36,848 bases of DNA from Streptomyces diastatochromogenes. GTDB lineage: Bacteria; Actinomycetota; Actinomycetes; Streptomycetales; Streptomycetaceae. Positions 1 to 7,480 of the stretch are shown here, piece after piece. The first letter of the stretch is position 1, and every line of letters begins with the position of its first letter. The stretch spans positions 1-36,848 of the forward strand of contig LIQL01000180.1 in NCBI GenBank assembly GCA_001418405.1, in the 5' to 3' direction. The notes beneath the pieces are model-generated. The model saw only the letters and a list, made by a program, of their open reading frames with translations, ran no database searches and had not been told where the DNA came from. The translations under genes and the position numbers were made by a program.

Positions 1-622
1 CGTCCACGCCGCGGCCCAGGGCCTGCTCGGGCGAGAGGTACTGCGGGGTGCCGACGACCATGCCGGTCTGGGTCATCGAGGTCACGCCGGACTGCATGGC
101 GCGGGCGATGCCGAAGTCCATGACCTTGACGACGTTGCGCTTGGTCATCATGACGTTGCCCGGCTTGATGTCCCGGTGGACCAGGCCCATCTCGTGGCTC
201 GCCTCCAGGGCGGCGAGCACGTCGGCGGTGATTTTCAGCGCCTTCTCCGTCGGCATCGCGCCGTGCTGCGCGATGTCGGAGTCCAGCACGGAACGCAACG
301 GCTGGCCGGCGACGTACTCCATGATGATGTACGGCACCATGCCGCCGTCGAGCTGGTCCTCGCCGGAGTCGAAGACCGAGACGATGTTGGTGTGCGTGAG
401 CTTCGCCACGGACTGGGCCTCGCGCCGGAAGCGCTCGCGGAACGCCTGCTCGCGGCCGAGCTCGGTGTGCAGGGTCTTGATTGCGACCTCGCGGTCCAGC
501 ACGCTGTCATAGGCGAGGTGCACGGAGGCCATGCCGCCGGCGCCAAGAAGATCACGAAGCTGGTAACGTCCACCGCCGACCGAACGGCCCTCGAATTGGC
601 CTTGAGCGCCGTCCTGGCTCAT
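1..622 (-). CDS. Ser/Thr protein kinase, N-terminal part (3' end beyond window)
   Basis: The reading frame stays open to the window edge, giving the first 207 residues of a Hanks-type protein kinase. Reading from ATG at 622 it shows a glycine loop (GAGGMASV), the ATP-anchoring lysine in REVAIK, the catalytic-loop motif HRDIKPGN, the metal-binding DFG, and the activation segment TGMVVGTPQYLSPEQALG with threonines that are usually autophosphorylated. A GGGGGAAG ribosome site lies upstream of the ATG. It is divergent from and clearly paralogous to the kinase starting at 936; many motifs match word for word. Actinobacterial kinases of this type normally continue into a juxtamembrane segment, one membrane helix and an extracellular sensor, but that part is not visible here, so PASTA repeats can be neither claimed nor excluded. 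Confidence 0.93.
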   Translation of the reverse strand, partial: MSQDGAQGQFEGRSVGGGRYQLRDLLGAGGMASVHLAYDSVLDREVAIKTLHTELGREQAFRERFRREAQSVAKLTHTNIVSVFDSGEDQLDGGMVPYIIMEYVAGQPLRSVLDSDIAQHGAMPTEKALKITADVLAALEASHEMGLVHRDIKPGNVMMTKRNVVKVMDFGIARAMQSGVTSMTQTGMVVGTPQYLSPEQALGRGVD

Positions 623-935
623 CGTTCCGCTTCCCCCTAGGCGCACTGCCCGTATGTCTAGCGATCAAAATCTAGAATTCCGCAGCCAAGTCTGCCCCAG
701 GGCACGGACACGTCAAGCTGTGTGCCCGTTCCGTGACCAGATGTGCAAGATCCGGGCACGGTCATGAAGGGGCTCGGACTTCCGGTCACCCCTGGTGAAC
801 TTGCGACACTTGGGATGCGGAGGGTTTGATGGCCGGTCCACGACGGACCGGTGGGTGCCGCGGAACCTGTAGCGTGCTCTAGCGAAGACCGAGACCTTAC
901 CGCTGCAATGCGGATCGATTCGACGGCGAGGACCG
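623..935. promoter_or_regulatory. Divergent intergenic region between two kinase genes
   Basis: This 313-base stretch holds no convincing gene. It must contain the 5' signals of both kinases. An AT-rich patch around 655-680 is the most promoter-like part for the minus-strand gene, and TAGCGT near 871-876 is a possible -10 for the plus-strand gene; no good -35 accompanies either. GAGGA just before 936 serves as the ribosome site of the plus-strand kinase. Confidence 0.4.
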
Positions 936-2603
936 ATGGCACCGACGCAGCGCCCCCAAGGGCCGTCCGATCCTGACGCCACCGGCTCCAACGTCTCCGA
1001 CGCGCCGGAGCTGTGGGGCAACGGCGGGCTGGTCGGTGACGGCCGCTACCGCCTGACGCGTCGGCTGGGCCGCGGCGGCATGGCCGAGGTGTTCGCCGCC
1101 GAGGACGTGCGCCTGGGCCGGACCGTCGCCGTGAAGCTGCTGCGCGCGGACCTCGCCGAGGACCCGGTGTCCAAGGCCCGCTTCACGCGCGAGGCGCAGT
1201 CCGTCGCCGGTCTGAACCACCACGCGGTCGTCGCCGTCTACGACTCCGGTGAGGACTTCGTCAGCGGCAACACCGTGCCGTACATCGTGATGGAGCTGGT
1301 CGAGGGCCACACCATCCGGGACCTGCTGCTCAACGCCGAGGCGCCGCCGCCGGACCAGGCACTGATCATCGTCTCCGGGGTGCTGGAGGCGCTGGCCTAC
1401 AGCCACCAGCACGGCATCGTGCACCGCGACATCAAGCCCGCGAACGTGATCATCACCAACAGCGGCGCCGTGAAGGTGATGGACTTCGGCATCGCCCGCG
1501 CCCTGCACGGCGCGCAGTCGACCATGACCCAGACCGGCATGGTCATGGGCACCCCGCAGTACCTCTCCCCGGAGCAGGCGCTCGGCAAGACCGTCGACAC
1601 CCGCTCCGACCTCTACGCCACCGGCTGCCTGCTGTACGAACTCCTCGCGCAGCGGCCGCCGTTCACCGGTGAGACCCCGCTCTCGGTCGTCTACCAGCAC
1701 GTCCAGGACATGCCGGTGCCGCCCTCCCAGGTCGCCGACGCGGTGCCGCCGGAGCTGGACGGCCTGGTCATGCGGTCGCTGGCCAAGGACCCCGACGACC
1801 GGTTCCAGAGCGCCGAGGAGATGCGCGGTCTGGTCCAGTACTCGCTGCAGATGCTGCACGAGCAGGGCGGGCACACCGGCACCTGGAACACCGGCCCGGT
1901 CGCGCTGCACGAGGGCGGCCACACCATGGCGCTGCGCGGCGGAGCGGCCGAGACCTCCGTCATGTCGCACGCCGACGCCGGGAAGACCACGGCCCAGCCG
2001 ATCCTGACGCCCGGCATGCGGGACGACGACGGCGGTTTCGAGGGCGGCTACCGCCAGGCCAAGGGCGGCCGCGGCAAGATCTGGCTGATCGCGGTGCTGG
2101 CACTGATCGCCATCGCGGTGGGCGTGGCCTTCGCGCTGCAGAACACCAACGCCAACGAGCACAAGACCAAGACGCCGGTCACCCAGTCCCCGCAGCCGTC
2201 CCAGTCGGACGAGACCACCCAGCCGCCGACGGACGAGCCGTCCACCACGGACACCTACCCGGGCAGCACCAGCGGCGGCGGGAACCCCTACACCCACCGC
2301 CCGACCCACCAGCCGAGCACCCAGCCGTCGTCCGAGCCGACGCCGTCGAGCCAGCCGAGCTCGGAGCCGCCGACCAGCACCACCGGCGGGACGACCACGG
2401 GCGGCACCACCGACGGTGGCACCACCAACGGCGGGACGACGGACGGTGGCACCACCAACGGCGGGACGACGGACGGCGGCACCACCAACGGCGGCACGTC
2501 GAACGGCGGCACCACCAACGGTGGCACCACCAATGGCGGGACCAACAACGGCGGGACCACCAACGGTGGCACGACGCCCCTCGGTGGGGCGACCGGCGGC
2601 TGA
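936..2603 (+). CDS. Membrane-anchored Ser/Thr protein kinase with GGTTx-repeat tail
   Basis: A 555-residue Hanks-type kinase. The cytoplasmic kinase domain spans about residues 38-300: glycine loop GRGGMAEV (45-52), ATP lysine K67, HRDIKPAN (163-170, catalytic D165), DFG (183-185) and activation segment TGMVMGTPQYLSPEQ. A linker follows, then one transmembrane helix (about 381-401, IWLIAVLALIAIAVGVAFAL). The outside part is a Pro/Ser/Thr-rich stalk (about 410-480) ending in 13 GGTTx pentapeptides. There are no PASTA repeats or other folded sensor, unlike PknB-type kinases, so the stalk probably crosses the cell wall rather than binding muropeptides. ATG at 936 has GAGGA upstream. The divergent neighbour at 622 is a close paralogue. 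Substrates cannot be told from the sequence. Confidence 0.95.
   Translation: MAPTQRPQGPSDPDATGSNVSDAPELWGNGGLVGDGRYRLTRRLGRGGMAEVFAAEDVRLGRTVAVKLLRADLAEDPVSKARFTREAQSVAGLNHHAVVAVYDSGEDFVSGNTVPYIVMELVEGHTIRDLLLNAEAPPPDQALIIVSGVLEALAYSHQHGIVHRDIKPANVIITNSGAVKVMDFGIARALHGAQSTMTQTGMVMGTPQYLSPEQALGKTVDTRSDLYATGCLLYELLAQRPPFTGETPLSVVYQHVQDMPVPPSQVADAVPPELDGLVMRSLAKDPDDRFQSAEEMRGLVQYSLQMLHEQGGHTGTWNTGPVALHEGGHTMALRGGAAETSVMSHADAGKTTAQPILTPGMRDDDGGFEGGYRQAKGGRGKIWLIAVLALIAIAVGVAFALQNTNANEHKTKTPVTQSPQPSQSDETTQPPTDEPSTTDTYPGSTSGGGNPYTHRPTHQPSTQPSSEPTPSSQPSSEPPTSTTGGTTTGGTTDGGTTNGGTTDGGTTNGGTTDGGTTNGGTSNGGTTNGGTTNGGTNNGGTTNGGTTPLGGATGG
2385..2579 (+). repeat. 15-bp tandem repeat encoding 13 GGTTx pentapeptides
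   Basis: Thirteen consecutive 15-bp units encode GGTT followed by N, D, T or P; two units vary (GGTSN and GGTNN). Codon choice differs between units (GGCGGG, GGTGGC, GGCGGC), so the peptide pattern is better conserved than the DNA. This forms the extracellular C-terminal tail of the kinase. Such a repeat can change length by slippage. Confidence 0.9.
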
Positions 2604-2616
2604 CCGGGACGGAGGG

Positions 2617-2645
2617 ACGGGCTGGCGCCGTGCGCGTCAGCCCGT
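2617..2645. terminator. Hairpin between convergent kinase and phosphotransferase genes
   Basis: ACGGGCTGGCGC (2617-2628) pairs with GCGTCAGCCCGT (2634-2645) over 12 base pairs with one G-U, leaving a 5-base loop. It fills the short gap between convergent genes and overlaps the minus-strand stop codon at 2637-2639. There is no U run, which is common for Streptomyces terminators. It could serve both strands. Confidence 0.6.
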
Positions 2646-3680
2646 GAACGCCCTTCGCACGGCGGGGAATTCGCGGGTCCACCACACGGCCAGCGCGGCC
2701 GCCGCGGGGAACTGCGGATCGGTGCGCCGGTCGCCGAGCCGATAGCGCCAGGTCAGCATCCAGAAGTCGTTCAGCCGCTCCCACCACACCCGGTGCACGG
2801 CCGCGGCCAGCTCGTCGGCCCCGGCCCCGCACACGCTGCGGTAGGCGGCGGCGTACGCAGCGACCTTCGACAGGTCCAGCGTGCCGCAGGGACGGACGAA
2901 GAAGATCACGGCGGCGCGCACCGCCTCCTCCGCGCGCGGGTGGACGCCCAGCCGGTCCCAGTCGACGATCGCGCCCGGTTCGGTCCCGCGGTAGAGCACG
3001 TTCAGCGGGTGGAAGTCGCCGTGCACCCAGCCCGCCGGGGGCTCCGCACCGGGAGCCGGCCGGCGGTGCGCCTGCCGCTCCAGGAGCGTCCGGCGCTCCA
3101 GGAGGCGGTGCTCGGCGAGCTCGTCGAAGCTGGTCCGCGGCCGGGCACCGCGGGCGAGCGCCAGCAACTCGTCGATCGTCTCGAAGGTCCGCTCCGGGTC
3201 GGCGGCGGCATCTGTGCCCGGCGGCCGCGGCGGCGCCGGTTCGTCGGCCATCACCTGCTCCAGCGTCGTGTGGACCAGCCCGAGCAGCCCGCCGAGCCGG
3301 CGCGACTGGCCGACGGTCAGTGCCGTGCCGCTCAGGTGCCGGCCCGTCCTCCAGGGGTGCAGGGCGTAGTGGCGGCCGTCCAGGACGGTGAAGGTCCGCC
3401 CGTCCGTGCCCGTCACGGGCGGGACGACGGGCAGGCCGCACCCGGCCAGCCTGCGGGTGGCGCGGTGCTGGCGGGTGAGCGCGGCCCGGTCGCCGTCGAG
3501 GTGGTGTTTGAGGAAGTAGCGGCCGCGGGTGGTGGCGAGGAAGTAGCCGTGGTTGAGCAGGCCCTCGGCGACGGGTTCGCAGGACAGCGGTGCGCCGGCT
3601 CCGTCGTAGTGGCGCAGCAGGGATCCGAGGGTGTCGCGGTCGGGCGTGGACGCCGACCGGACTACAGATGAGCGCAGCAC
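2637..3680 (-). CDS. Phosphotransferase of the APH / choline-kinase-like family
   Basis: A 347-residue protein with the aminoglycoside-phosphotransferase fold. It shows an N-terminal lobe with a nucleotide-contacting FLKHH segment, the catalytic loop WVHGDFHPLNVLY (H-G-D-x-H-x-x-N) and the metal-binding AIVDWDRLG. Family members phosphorylate aminoglycosides, homoserine, choline or other small hydroxyl compounds; the substrate is not predictable here and resistance should not be assumed. The first in-frame start is GTG at 3680. No ribosome site is seen, but TAACAT lies 7 bases upstream, so a leaderless message is possible. The gene lies 52 bases downstream of the PNPOx-like gene on the same strand. 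Confident on family, not on substrate. Confidence 0.85.
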   Translation of the reverse strand: MLRSSVVRSASTPDRDTLGSLLRHYDGAGAPLSCEPVAEGLLNHGYFLATTRGRYFLKHHLDGDRAALTRQHRATRRLAGCGLPVVPPVTGTDGRTFTVLDGRHYALHPWRTGRHLSGTALTVGQSRRLGGLLGLVHTTLEQVMADEPAPPRPPGTDAAADPERTFETIDELLALARGARPRTSFDELAEHRLLERRTLLERQAHRRPAPGAEPPAGWVHGDFHPLNVLYRGTEPGAIVDWDRLGVHPRAEEAVRAAVIFFVRPCGTLDLSKVAAYAAAYRSVCGAGADELAAAVHRVWWERLNDFWMLTWRYRLGDRRTDPQFPAAAALAVWWTREFPAVRRAFTG

Positions 3681-3687
3681 GCGCCAG

Positions 3688-3693
3688 ATGTTA
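3688..3693 (-). promoter_or_regulatory. Possible -10 box (TAACAT) of a leaderless message
   Basis: TAACAT on the minus strand fits the actinobacterial TANNNT -10 and ends 7 bases before the GTG start at 3680. Transcription would begin at or next to the start codon. No matching -35 was seen. Confidence 0.3.
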
Positions 3694-3732
3694 GATCAAC
3701 TTCGCCCAGTGGAGTGGGTGTCCCGGAAAGCC

Positions 3733-4149
3733 TCACAGAGGGTGTGCGTATCCGAAGACCGGGACGTCCGTGAGGTGATGCAGCGTCACGAATTCCGGCT
3801 CGATCCGCAGGAAGACCGCATCGTACGGGACGCCGTCGGCCAACCGCGGGGTGCGGCCGAACAGTTCCCGCTCGACCGGGGTGGGTTCGATGACCCGGGC
3901 GGTGCCGGTGAACTGCACGGACCAGGTGTCGCGGGCGCCGCTGTTGACGTTGTCGGCCTCGTAGGCGACGACGCTGCCGTCCAGCGCCCGGTGGTACTCG
4001 TAGCCGCGGTGCAGGCGCAGGAGCACGCGACCGTCGACGACGACGTGCCGGGTGACGGTGGTGAAGGGGAGCGCCCGCCGGCTGGCCGACACCCGGCCGT
4101 AGGGGGTGCTGCTCAACAGCTCGATGGCGCGGAAGACGTCGGTGGGCAT
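3733..4149 (-). CDS. Pyridoxamine 5'-phosphate oxidase-like flavin-binding protein
   Basis: A small split-barrel protein of 138 residues. The order of strands (GRVSASRRALPFTTVTRHVVVDGRVLLRLHRG, then VVAYEADNVN and WSVQFTGTARVIE) is typical of actinobacterial PNPOx-like proteins that bind FMN, F420 or heme-related cofactors. The frame stays open further upstream to 4308, but the ATG at 4149 is preferred because AGGGTGA stands just upstream and family homology begins there; the longer form is a low-complexity Gly/Pro/Arg stretch. It lies between a DevR-like response regulator and a phosphotransferase, all on one strand. Proteins of this kind are often found beside hypoxia or dormancy regulators, so membership of the regulator's circuit is a reasonable inference. 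The substrate is unknown. Confidence 0.82.
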   Translation of the reverse strand: MPTDVFRAIELLSSTPYGRVSASRRALPFTTVTRHVVVDGRVLLRLHRGYEYHRALDGSVVAYEADNVNSGARDTWSVQFTGTARVIEPTPVERELFGRTPRLADGVPYDAVFLRIEPEFVTLHHLTDVPVFGYAHPL

Positions 4150-4276
4150 GGTGTCACCCTGCCCGCGCGGTGCGGCGGCGGGTAGGGGCGGCAGCCCCCG
4201 CGAGGCGGGACGTTGGTCCCTTCCGCCGGTCCCGGAGCCGCCGGCTCCGGGGTCGTGGCCTTGGTGTCGCTCCTGT

Positions 4277-4954
4277 TCAGCGCCGTTCGGCCTGCATGCG
4301 GGCGACATAGGCGGCGGCCTGGGAACGGCGTTCCATGCCGAGCTTGGAAAGCAGGCTGGAAACGTAATTCTTGATCGTTTTCTCGGCGAGGTGGAGCCGT
4401 TCGCCGATTGCGCGATTGGTCAATCCCTCGCCGATCAAATCGAGGATCTTGCGCTCTTGCTCGGTGAGGTTCGCCAGTCGGTCGTCGCCCTTCGCGGCGT
4501 TGCCGTCGCGCAGCCGTTCCAGGACGCGGGCGGTGGCCACCGGGTCGAGCAGCGATTTCCCGGCCGCCACGTCGCGAACCGCGGAGAGGAGTTCACTGCC
4601 GCGGATGGCCTTGAGGACATAACCGGACGCACCGGCCATGATCGCATCGAACAGGGCCTCGTCGTCGGCGAACGAGGTGAGCATCAGGCACTTGATCTCT
4701 TCGTCCTGGGCGCGAATCTCGCGACAGACCTCGACGCCGCTGCCGTCCGGGAGGCGGACGTCGAGCACGGCCACGTCCGGACGCGTCGCCGGGATCCTGA
4801 CCAGCGCATCCGCCGCGGTGCCGGCCTCGCCGACCACCTCGATGTCGTCCTCGACCGACAACATTTCGTGGACGCCCCGCCGGACCACTTCGTGGTCATC
4901 GAGCAGGAAAACCGTGATTTTTCCGTCTTCACGCACCTTCCTAGTCTCACACAC
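4277..4954 (-). CDS. NarL/FixJ (DevR-like) response regulator
   Basis: A two-domain response regulator of about 225 residues. The receiver domain has the acidic pair in LLDDHEVVRRG, the phosphoacceptor aspartate in VAVLDVRLPDGSG (residue 65 from this start), the T/S of MLTSF and the conserved lysine in GYVLKAIRG. The C-terminal LuxR-type helix-turn-helix is LTEQERKILDLIGEGLTNRAIGE onward, with the recognition segment AEKTIKNYVSSLL. Overall it resembles DevR/DosR and, from memory, the response regulator beside bkd in S. coelicolor (SCO3818). No histidine kinase is adjacent, so it is an orphan here. Start choice: GTG at 4954 follows GGGAAGAG at good spacing; TTG 4957 and GTG 4936 are alternatives. 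It is transcribed away from the bkd operon. Confidence 0.93.
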   Translation of the reverse strand: MCETRKVREDGKITVFLLDDHEVVRRGVHEMLSVEDDIEVVGEAGTAADALVRIPATRPDVAVLDVRLPDGSGVEVCREIRAQDEEIKCLMLTSFADDEALFDAIMAGASGYVLKAIRGSELLSAVRDVAAGKSLLDPVATARVLERLRDGNAAKGDDRLANLTEQERKILDLIGEGLTNRAIGERLHLAEKTIKNYVSSLLSKLGMERRSQAAAYVARMQAERR

Positions 4955-5043
4955 CAACTCTTCCCGTGCTCCAGGTCACCGATATAACGTGCCGTTGTCC
5001 CGGCGGCCTGCAACGCTGTGACCAGGAGTTGTTCCCAGCCTTC

Positions 5044-5074
5044 GCGATTTACTTGGAAATCCAAGCAAAATCGC
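5044..5074. promoter_or_regulatory. Extended inverted repeat upstream of bkdA (candidate operator)
   Basis: A perfect core CTTGGA-AA-TCCAAG (5052-5065) is flanked by GCGATTT on the left and AAAATCGC on the right. The outer arms also pair, apart from one mismatch and one extra base. The roughly 31-bp AT-rich dyad stands out in GC-rich DNA and lies between the divergent response regulator (start 4954) and bkdA (start 5262). Lrp/AsnC-type regulators are known to control bkd genes in several bacteria, so it is a good operator candidate. A TTGACA at 5101-5106 and a short dyad GTATC-G-GATAC at 5190-5200 lie between it and bkdA. Confidence 0.6.
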
Positions 5075-5261
5075 AGGTCAGCGCCATTTCCACTTCGGCT
5101 TTGACAATGGGTAACGTGCAATGAGCAGGCCACTCCGGGGCGCTTTGTTCCACCCGGATCCGGCCGCGTTCGCACACACCCCGTGCGCCGTATCGGATAC
5201 CGGGTGAGCCGCAAACGGCCACCGGCGGACCCCGGGGGCCGGACAGACGGAGGAGCAGCAC

Positions 5262-6479
5262 GTGACCGTGGAAGGCACTGCCGAGCGGAAAACCGCCCGC
5301 GGCGGCAGCAAGCGCACCACCGCCAAAAAGACGACGCCGGCGAAGAAGGCGACGCAGTCCAAGGCCGGGAACAGCGCCGGGCCGGACCAGGCGGAGCAGG
5401 ACCAGCTCGTACAACTGCTGACCCCGGAAGGGACGCGGGTCGAGCACCCGGACTACACGATCGACCTCTCTCCCGAGGAACTGCGCGGTCTCTACCGCGA
5501 CATGGTGCTGACCCGGCGGTTCGACGCCGAGGCGACCACCCTCCAGCGCCAGGGCGAACTGGGCCTGTGGGCCTCGCTGCTGGGCCAGGAAGCCGCGCAG
5601 ATCGGTTCCGGCCGCGCGCTGCGCGACGACGACTACGTCTTTCCCACCTACCGGGAGCACGGCGTGGCCTGGTGCCGCGGCGTCGACCCGACGAACCTGC
5701 TGGGGATGTTCCGCGGCGTCAACCACGGCGGCTGGGACCCCAACAGCAACAACTTCCACCTCTACACCATCGTCATCGGATCGCAGACGCTGCACGCGAC
5801 CGGCTACGCGATGGGCGTGCAGAAGGACGGCGCGGATTCCGCGGTCATCGCGTACTTCGGTGACGGCGCGTCCAGCCAGGGCGACGTCGCCGAATCCTTC
5901 ACCTTCTCCGCGGTCTACAACGCCCCGGTCGTCTTCTTCTGCCAGAACAACCAGTGGGCGATTTCCGAGCCCACCGAGAAGCAGACCCGCGTCCCCCTCT
6001 ACCAGCGCGCCCAGGGGTACGGATTCCCCGGCGTCCGGGTGGACGGCAACGACGTGCTGGCCTGCCTGGCGGTGACCAAGGCGGCGCTGGACCGCGCGCG
6101 CACCGGCCAGGGCCCCATGCTGATCGAGGCGTTCACCTACCGCATGGGCGCCCACACCACCTCCGACGACCCGACGCGGTACCGCCCGGACGAGGAGACG
6201 CTGGCCTGGGAGGCCAAGGACCCGATCCTGCGGCTGCGGAAGTACCTGGAGGCCGAGGGCCTCGTCGACGACGCCTACCTCGCCGCGATCGACGAGGAGA
6301 GCGACGTCCTGGGCAAGCGGGTCCGCGACGTCGTACGGGCCATGCCCGACCCGGATCACCTGGCGATCTTCGAGAACGTCTATGCCGACGGGCACGCGCT
6401 CGTCGATGAGGAGCGCGCGCAGTTCGCCGCCTACCAGGCGTCGTTCGCGGACGCCGACGCCGCCGCGGAGGGGAACTGA
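5262..6479 (+). CDS. bkdA: Branched-chain 2-oxoacid dehydrogenase E1 alpha subunit
   Basis: Thiamine-diphosphate-dependent E1 alpha subunit of 405 residues. With E1 beta it decarboxylates 2-oxoisovalerate and related acids and passes the acyl group to lipoyl-E2, yielding isobutyryl-, isovaleryl- and 2-methylbutyryl-CoA for branched fatty acids and polyketide starters. The thiamine-diphosphate motif begins at G200-D-G and runs through QGDVAESF to CQNNQWAIS. RMGAHTTSDDPTRYR near the phosphorylation-loop position is typical of this family rather than pyruvate dehydrogenase. GTG at 5262 follows GGAGGAG. Residues 8-35 form a Lys/Ala/Thr-rich tail (AKKTTPAKKATQSK) not needed for the fold. bkdB follows 2 bases after the stop. 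Confidence 0.93.
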   Translation: MTVEGTAERKTARGGSKRTTAKKTTPAKKATQSKAGNSAGPDQAEQDQLVQLLTPEGTRVEHPDYTIDLSPEELRGLYRDMVLTRRFDAEATTLQRQGELGLWASLLGQEAAQIGSGRALRDDDYVFPTYREHGVAWCRGVDPTNLLGMFRGVNHGGWDPNSNNFHLYTIVIGSQTLHATGYAMGVQKDGADSAVIAYFGDGASSQGDVAESFTFSAVYNAPVVFFCQNNQWAISEPTEKQTRVPLYQRAQGYGFPGVRVDGNDVLACLAVTKAALDRARTGQGPMLIEAFTYRMGAHTTSDDPTRYRPDEETLAWEAKDPILRLRKYLEAEGLVDDAYLAAIDEESDVLGKRVRDVVRAMPDPDHLAIFENVYADGHALVDEERAQFAAYQASFADADAAAEGN

Positions 6480-6481
6480 CC

Positions 6482-7465
6482 ATGGCTGTCCACGAGAAGA
6501 TCACCATCGCGAAGGCGATCAACGCGTCGCTGCGGGCCTCCATGGAGGCCGACCCCAAGGTCCTCATCATGGGCGAGGACGTCGGCAAGCTCGGCGGCGT
6601 CTTCCGGGTCACCGACGGGCTCCAGAAGGACTTCGGCGAGGACCGGGTGATCGACACCCCGCTCGCCGAGTCCGGCATCGTCGGCACCGCGATCGGCTTG
6701 GCCCTGCGCGGCTACCGACCGGTCGTGGAGATCCAGTTCGACGGCTTCGTCTTCCCCGCCTACGACCAGATCGTCACCCAGCTCGCGAAGATGCACGCGC
6801 GGGCGCTGGGCAAGGTCAAGGTGCCGGTCGTCATCCGCATCCCGTACGCGGGCGGCATCGGCGCCGTCGAGCACCACTCCGAGTCGCCCGAGGCGCTCTT
6901 CGCGCACGTCGCCGGACTCAAGATCGTCTCCCCGTCGAACTCCTCCGATGCCTACTGGATGCTCCAGCAGGCCATCGCCGGGGACGACCCGGTCATCTAC
7001 TTCGAGCCCAAGCGCCGCTACCACGACAAGTCGCGCCTGGACACCGAGTCGATCCCGGACCCGCTGCACAAGGCCCGGGTGACCCGGGCCGGCTCCGACC
7101 TCACCCTGGTCGCCTACGGCCCGATGGTGAAGGTCTGCGAGGACGTCGCCAAGGTCGCGGCCGAGGAGGGCAAGTCGGTCGAGGTGGTCGACCTGCGCTC
7201 GATCTCCCCGATCGACTTCGACACCGTCCAGTCCTCGGTCGAGAAGACCGGCCGGCTGGTCGTGGTCCACGAGGCGCCCGTCTTCTTCGGCTCGGGTGCG
7301 GAGATCGCCGCCCGGATCACCGAGCGCTGCTTCTACCACCTGGAGGCACCGGTGCTGCGGGTCGGCGGTTTCCACGCCCCGTATCCGCCGTCCAGGCTGG
7401 AGGACGAGTACCTTCCGGGGCTGGACCGGGTGCTCGACGCCGTTGACCGTGCGTTGGCGTACTGA
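6482..7465 (+). CDS. bkdB: Branched-chain 2-oxoacid dehydrogenase E1 beta subunit
   Basis: E1 beta subunit of 327 residues, near the usual length. The N-terminal transketolase-like pyrimidine-binding half contains MGEDVGKLGGVFRVTDGL, DTPLAESGIVGTAIGLALRG and EIQFDGFVFPAYDQI; the C-terminal half contains VVHEAPVFFGSGAEIAARI and the family ending APYPPSRLEDEYLP. It completes the alpha2beta2 E1 heterotetramer with the gene just upstream. ATG at 6482 lies behind GAGGGGAA within the end of bkdA, so the two subunits are probably made in balance by coupling. The E2 gene follows after 15 bases. Confidence 0.95.
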   Translation: MAVHEKITIAKAINASLRASMEADPKVLIMGEDVGKLGGVFRVTDGLQKDFGEDRVIDTPLAESGIVGTAIGLALRGYRPVVEIQFDGFVFPAYDQIVTQLAKMHARALGKVKVPVVIRIPYAGGIGAVEHHSESPEALFAHVAGLKIVSPSNSSDAYWMLQQAIAGDDPVIYFEPKRRYHDKSRLDTESIPDPLHKARVTRAGSDLTLVAYGPMVKVCEDVAKVAAEEGKSVEVVDLRSISPIDFDTVQSSVEKTGRLVVVHEAPVFFGSGAEIAARITERCFYHLEAPVLRVGGFHAPYPPSRLEDEYLPGLDRVLDAVDRALAY

Positions 7466-7480
7466 GGGCTGAGGAGAGTC

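Noticed and set aside
897..2309. Long minus-strand open frame (470 codons) opposite the kinase
   Set aside because: It is the antisense shadow of a GC-rich gene: Val/Gly/Arg/Leu-rich without any recognisable motif, while the plus strand has every kinase motif.
2385..2579. Regular repeats considered as a CRISPR array or VNTR of non-coding nature
   Set aside because: Units are 15 bp and contiguous with no spacers, and are in frame as GGTTx in the kinase tail.
4150..4308. N-terminal extension of the PNPOx-like gene
   Set aside because: It is low-complexity and overlaps the response-regulator stop; ATG 4149 has its own ribosome site.
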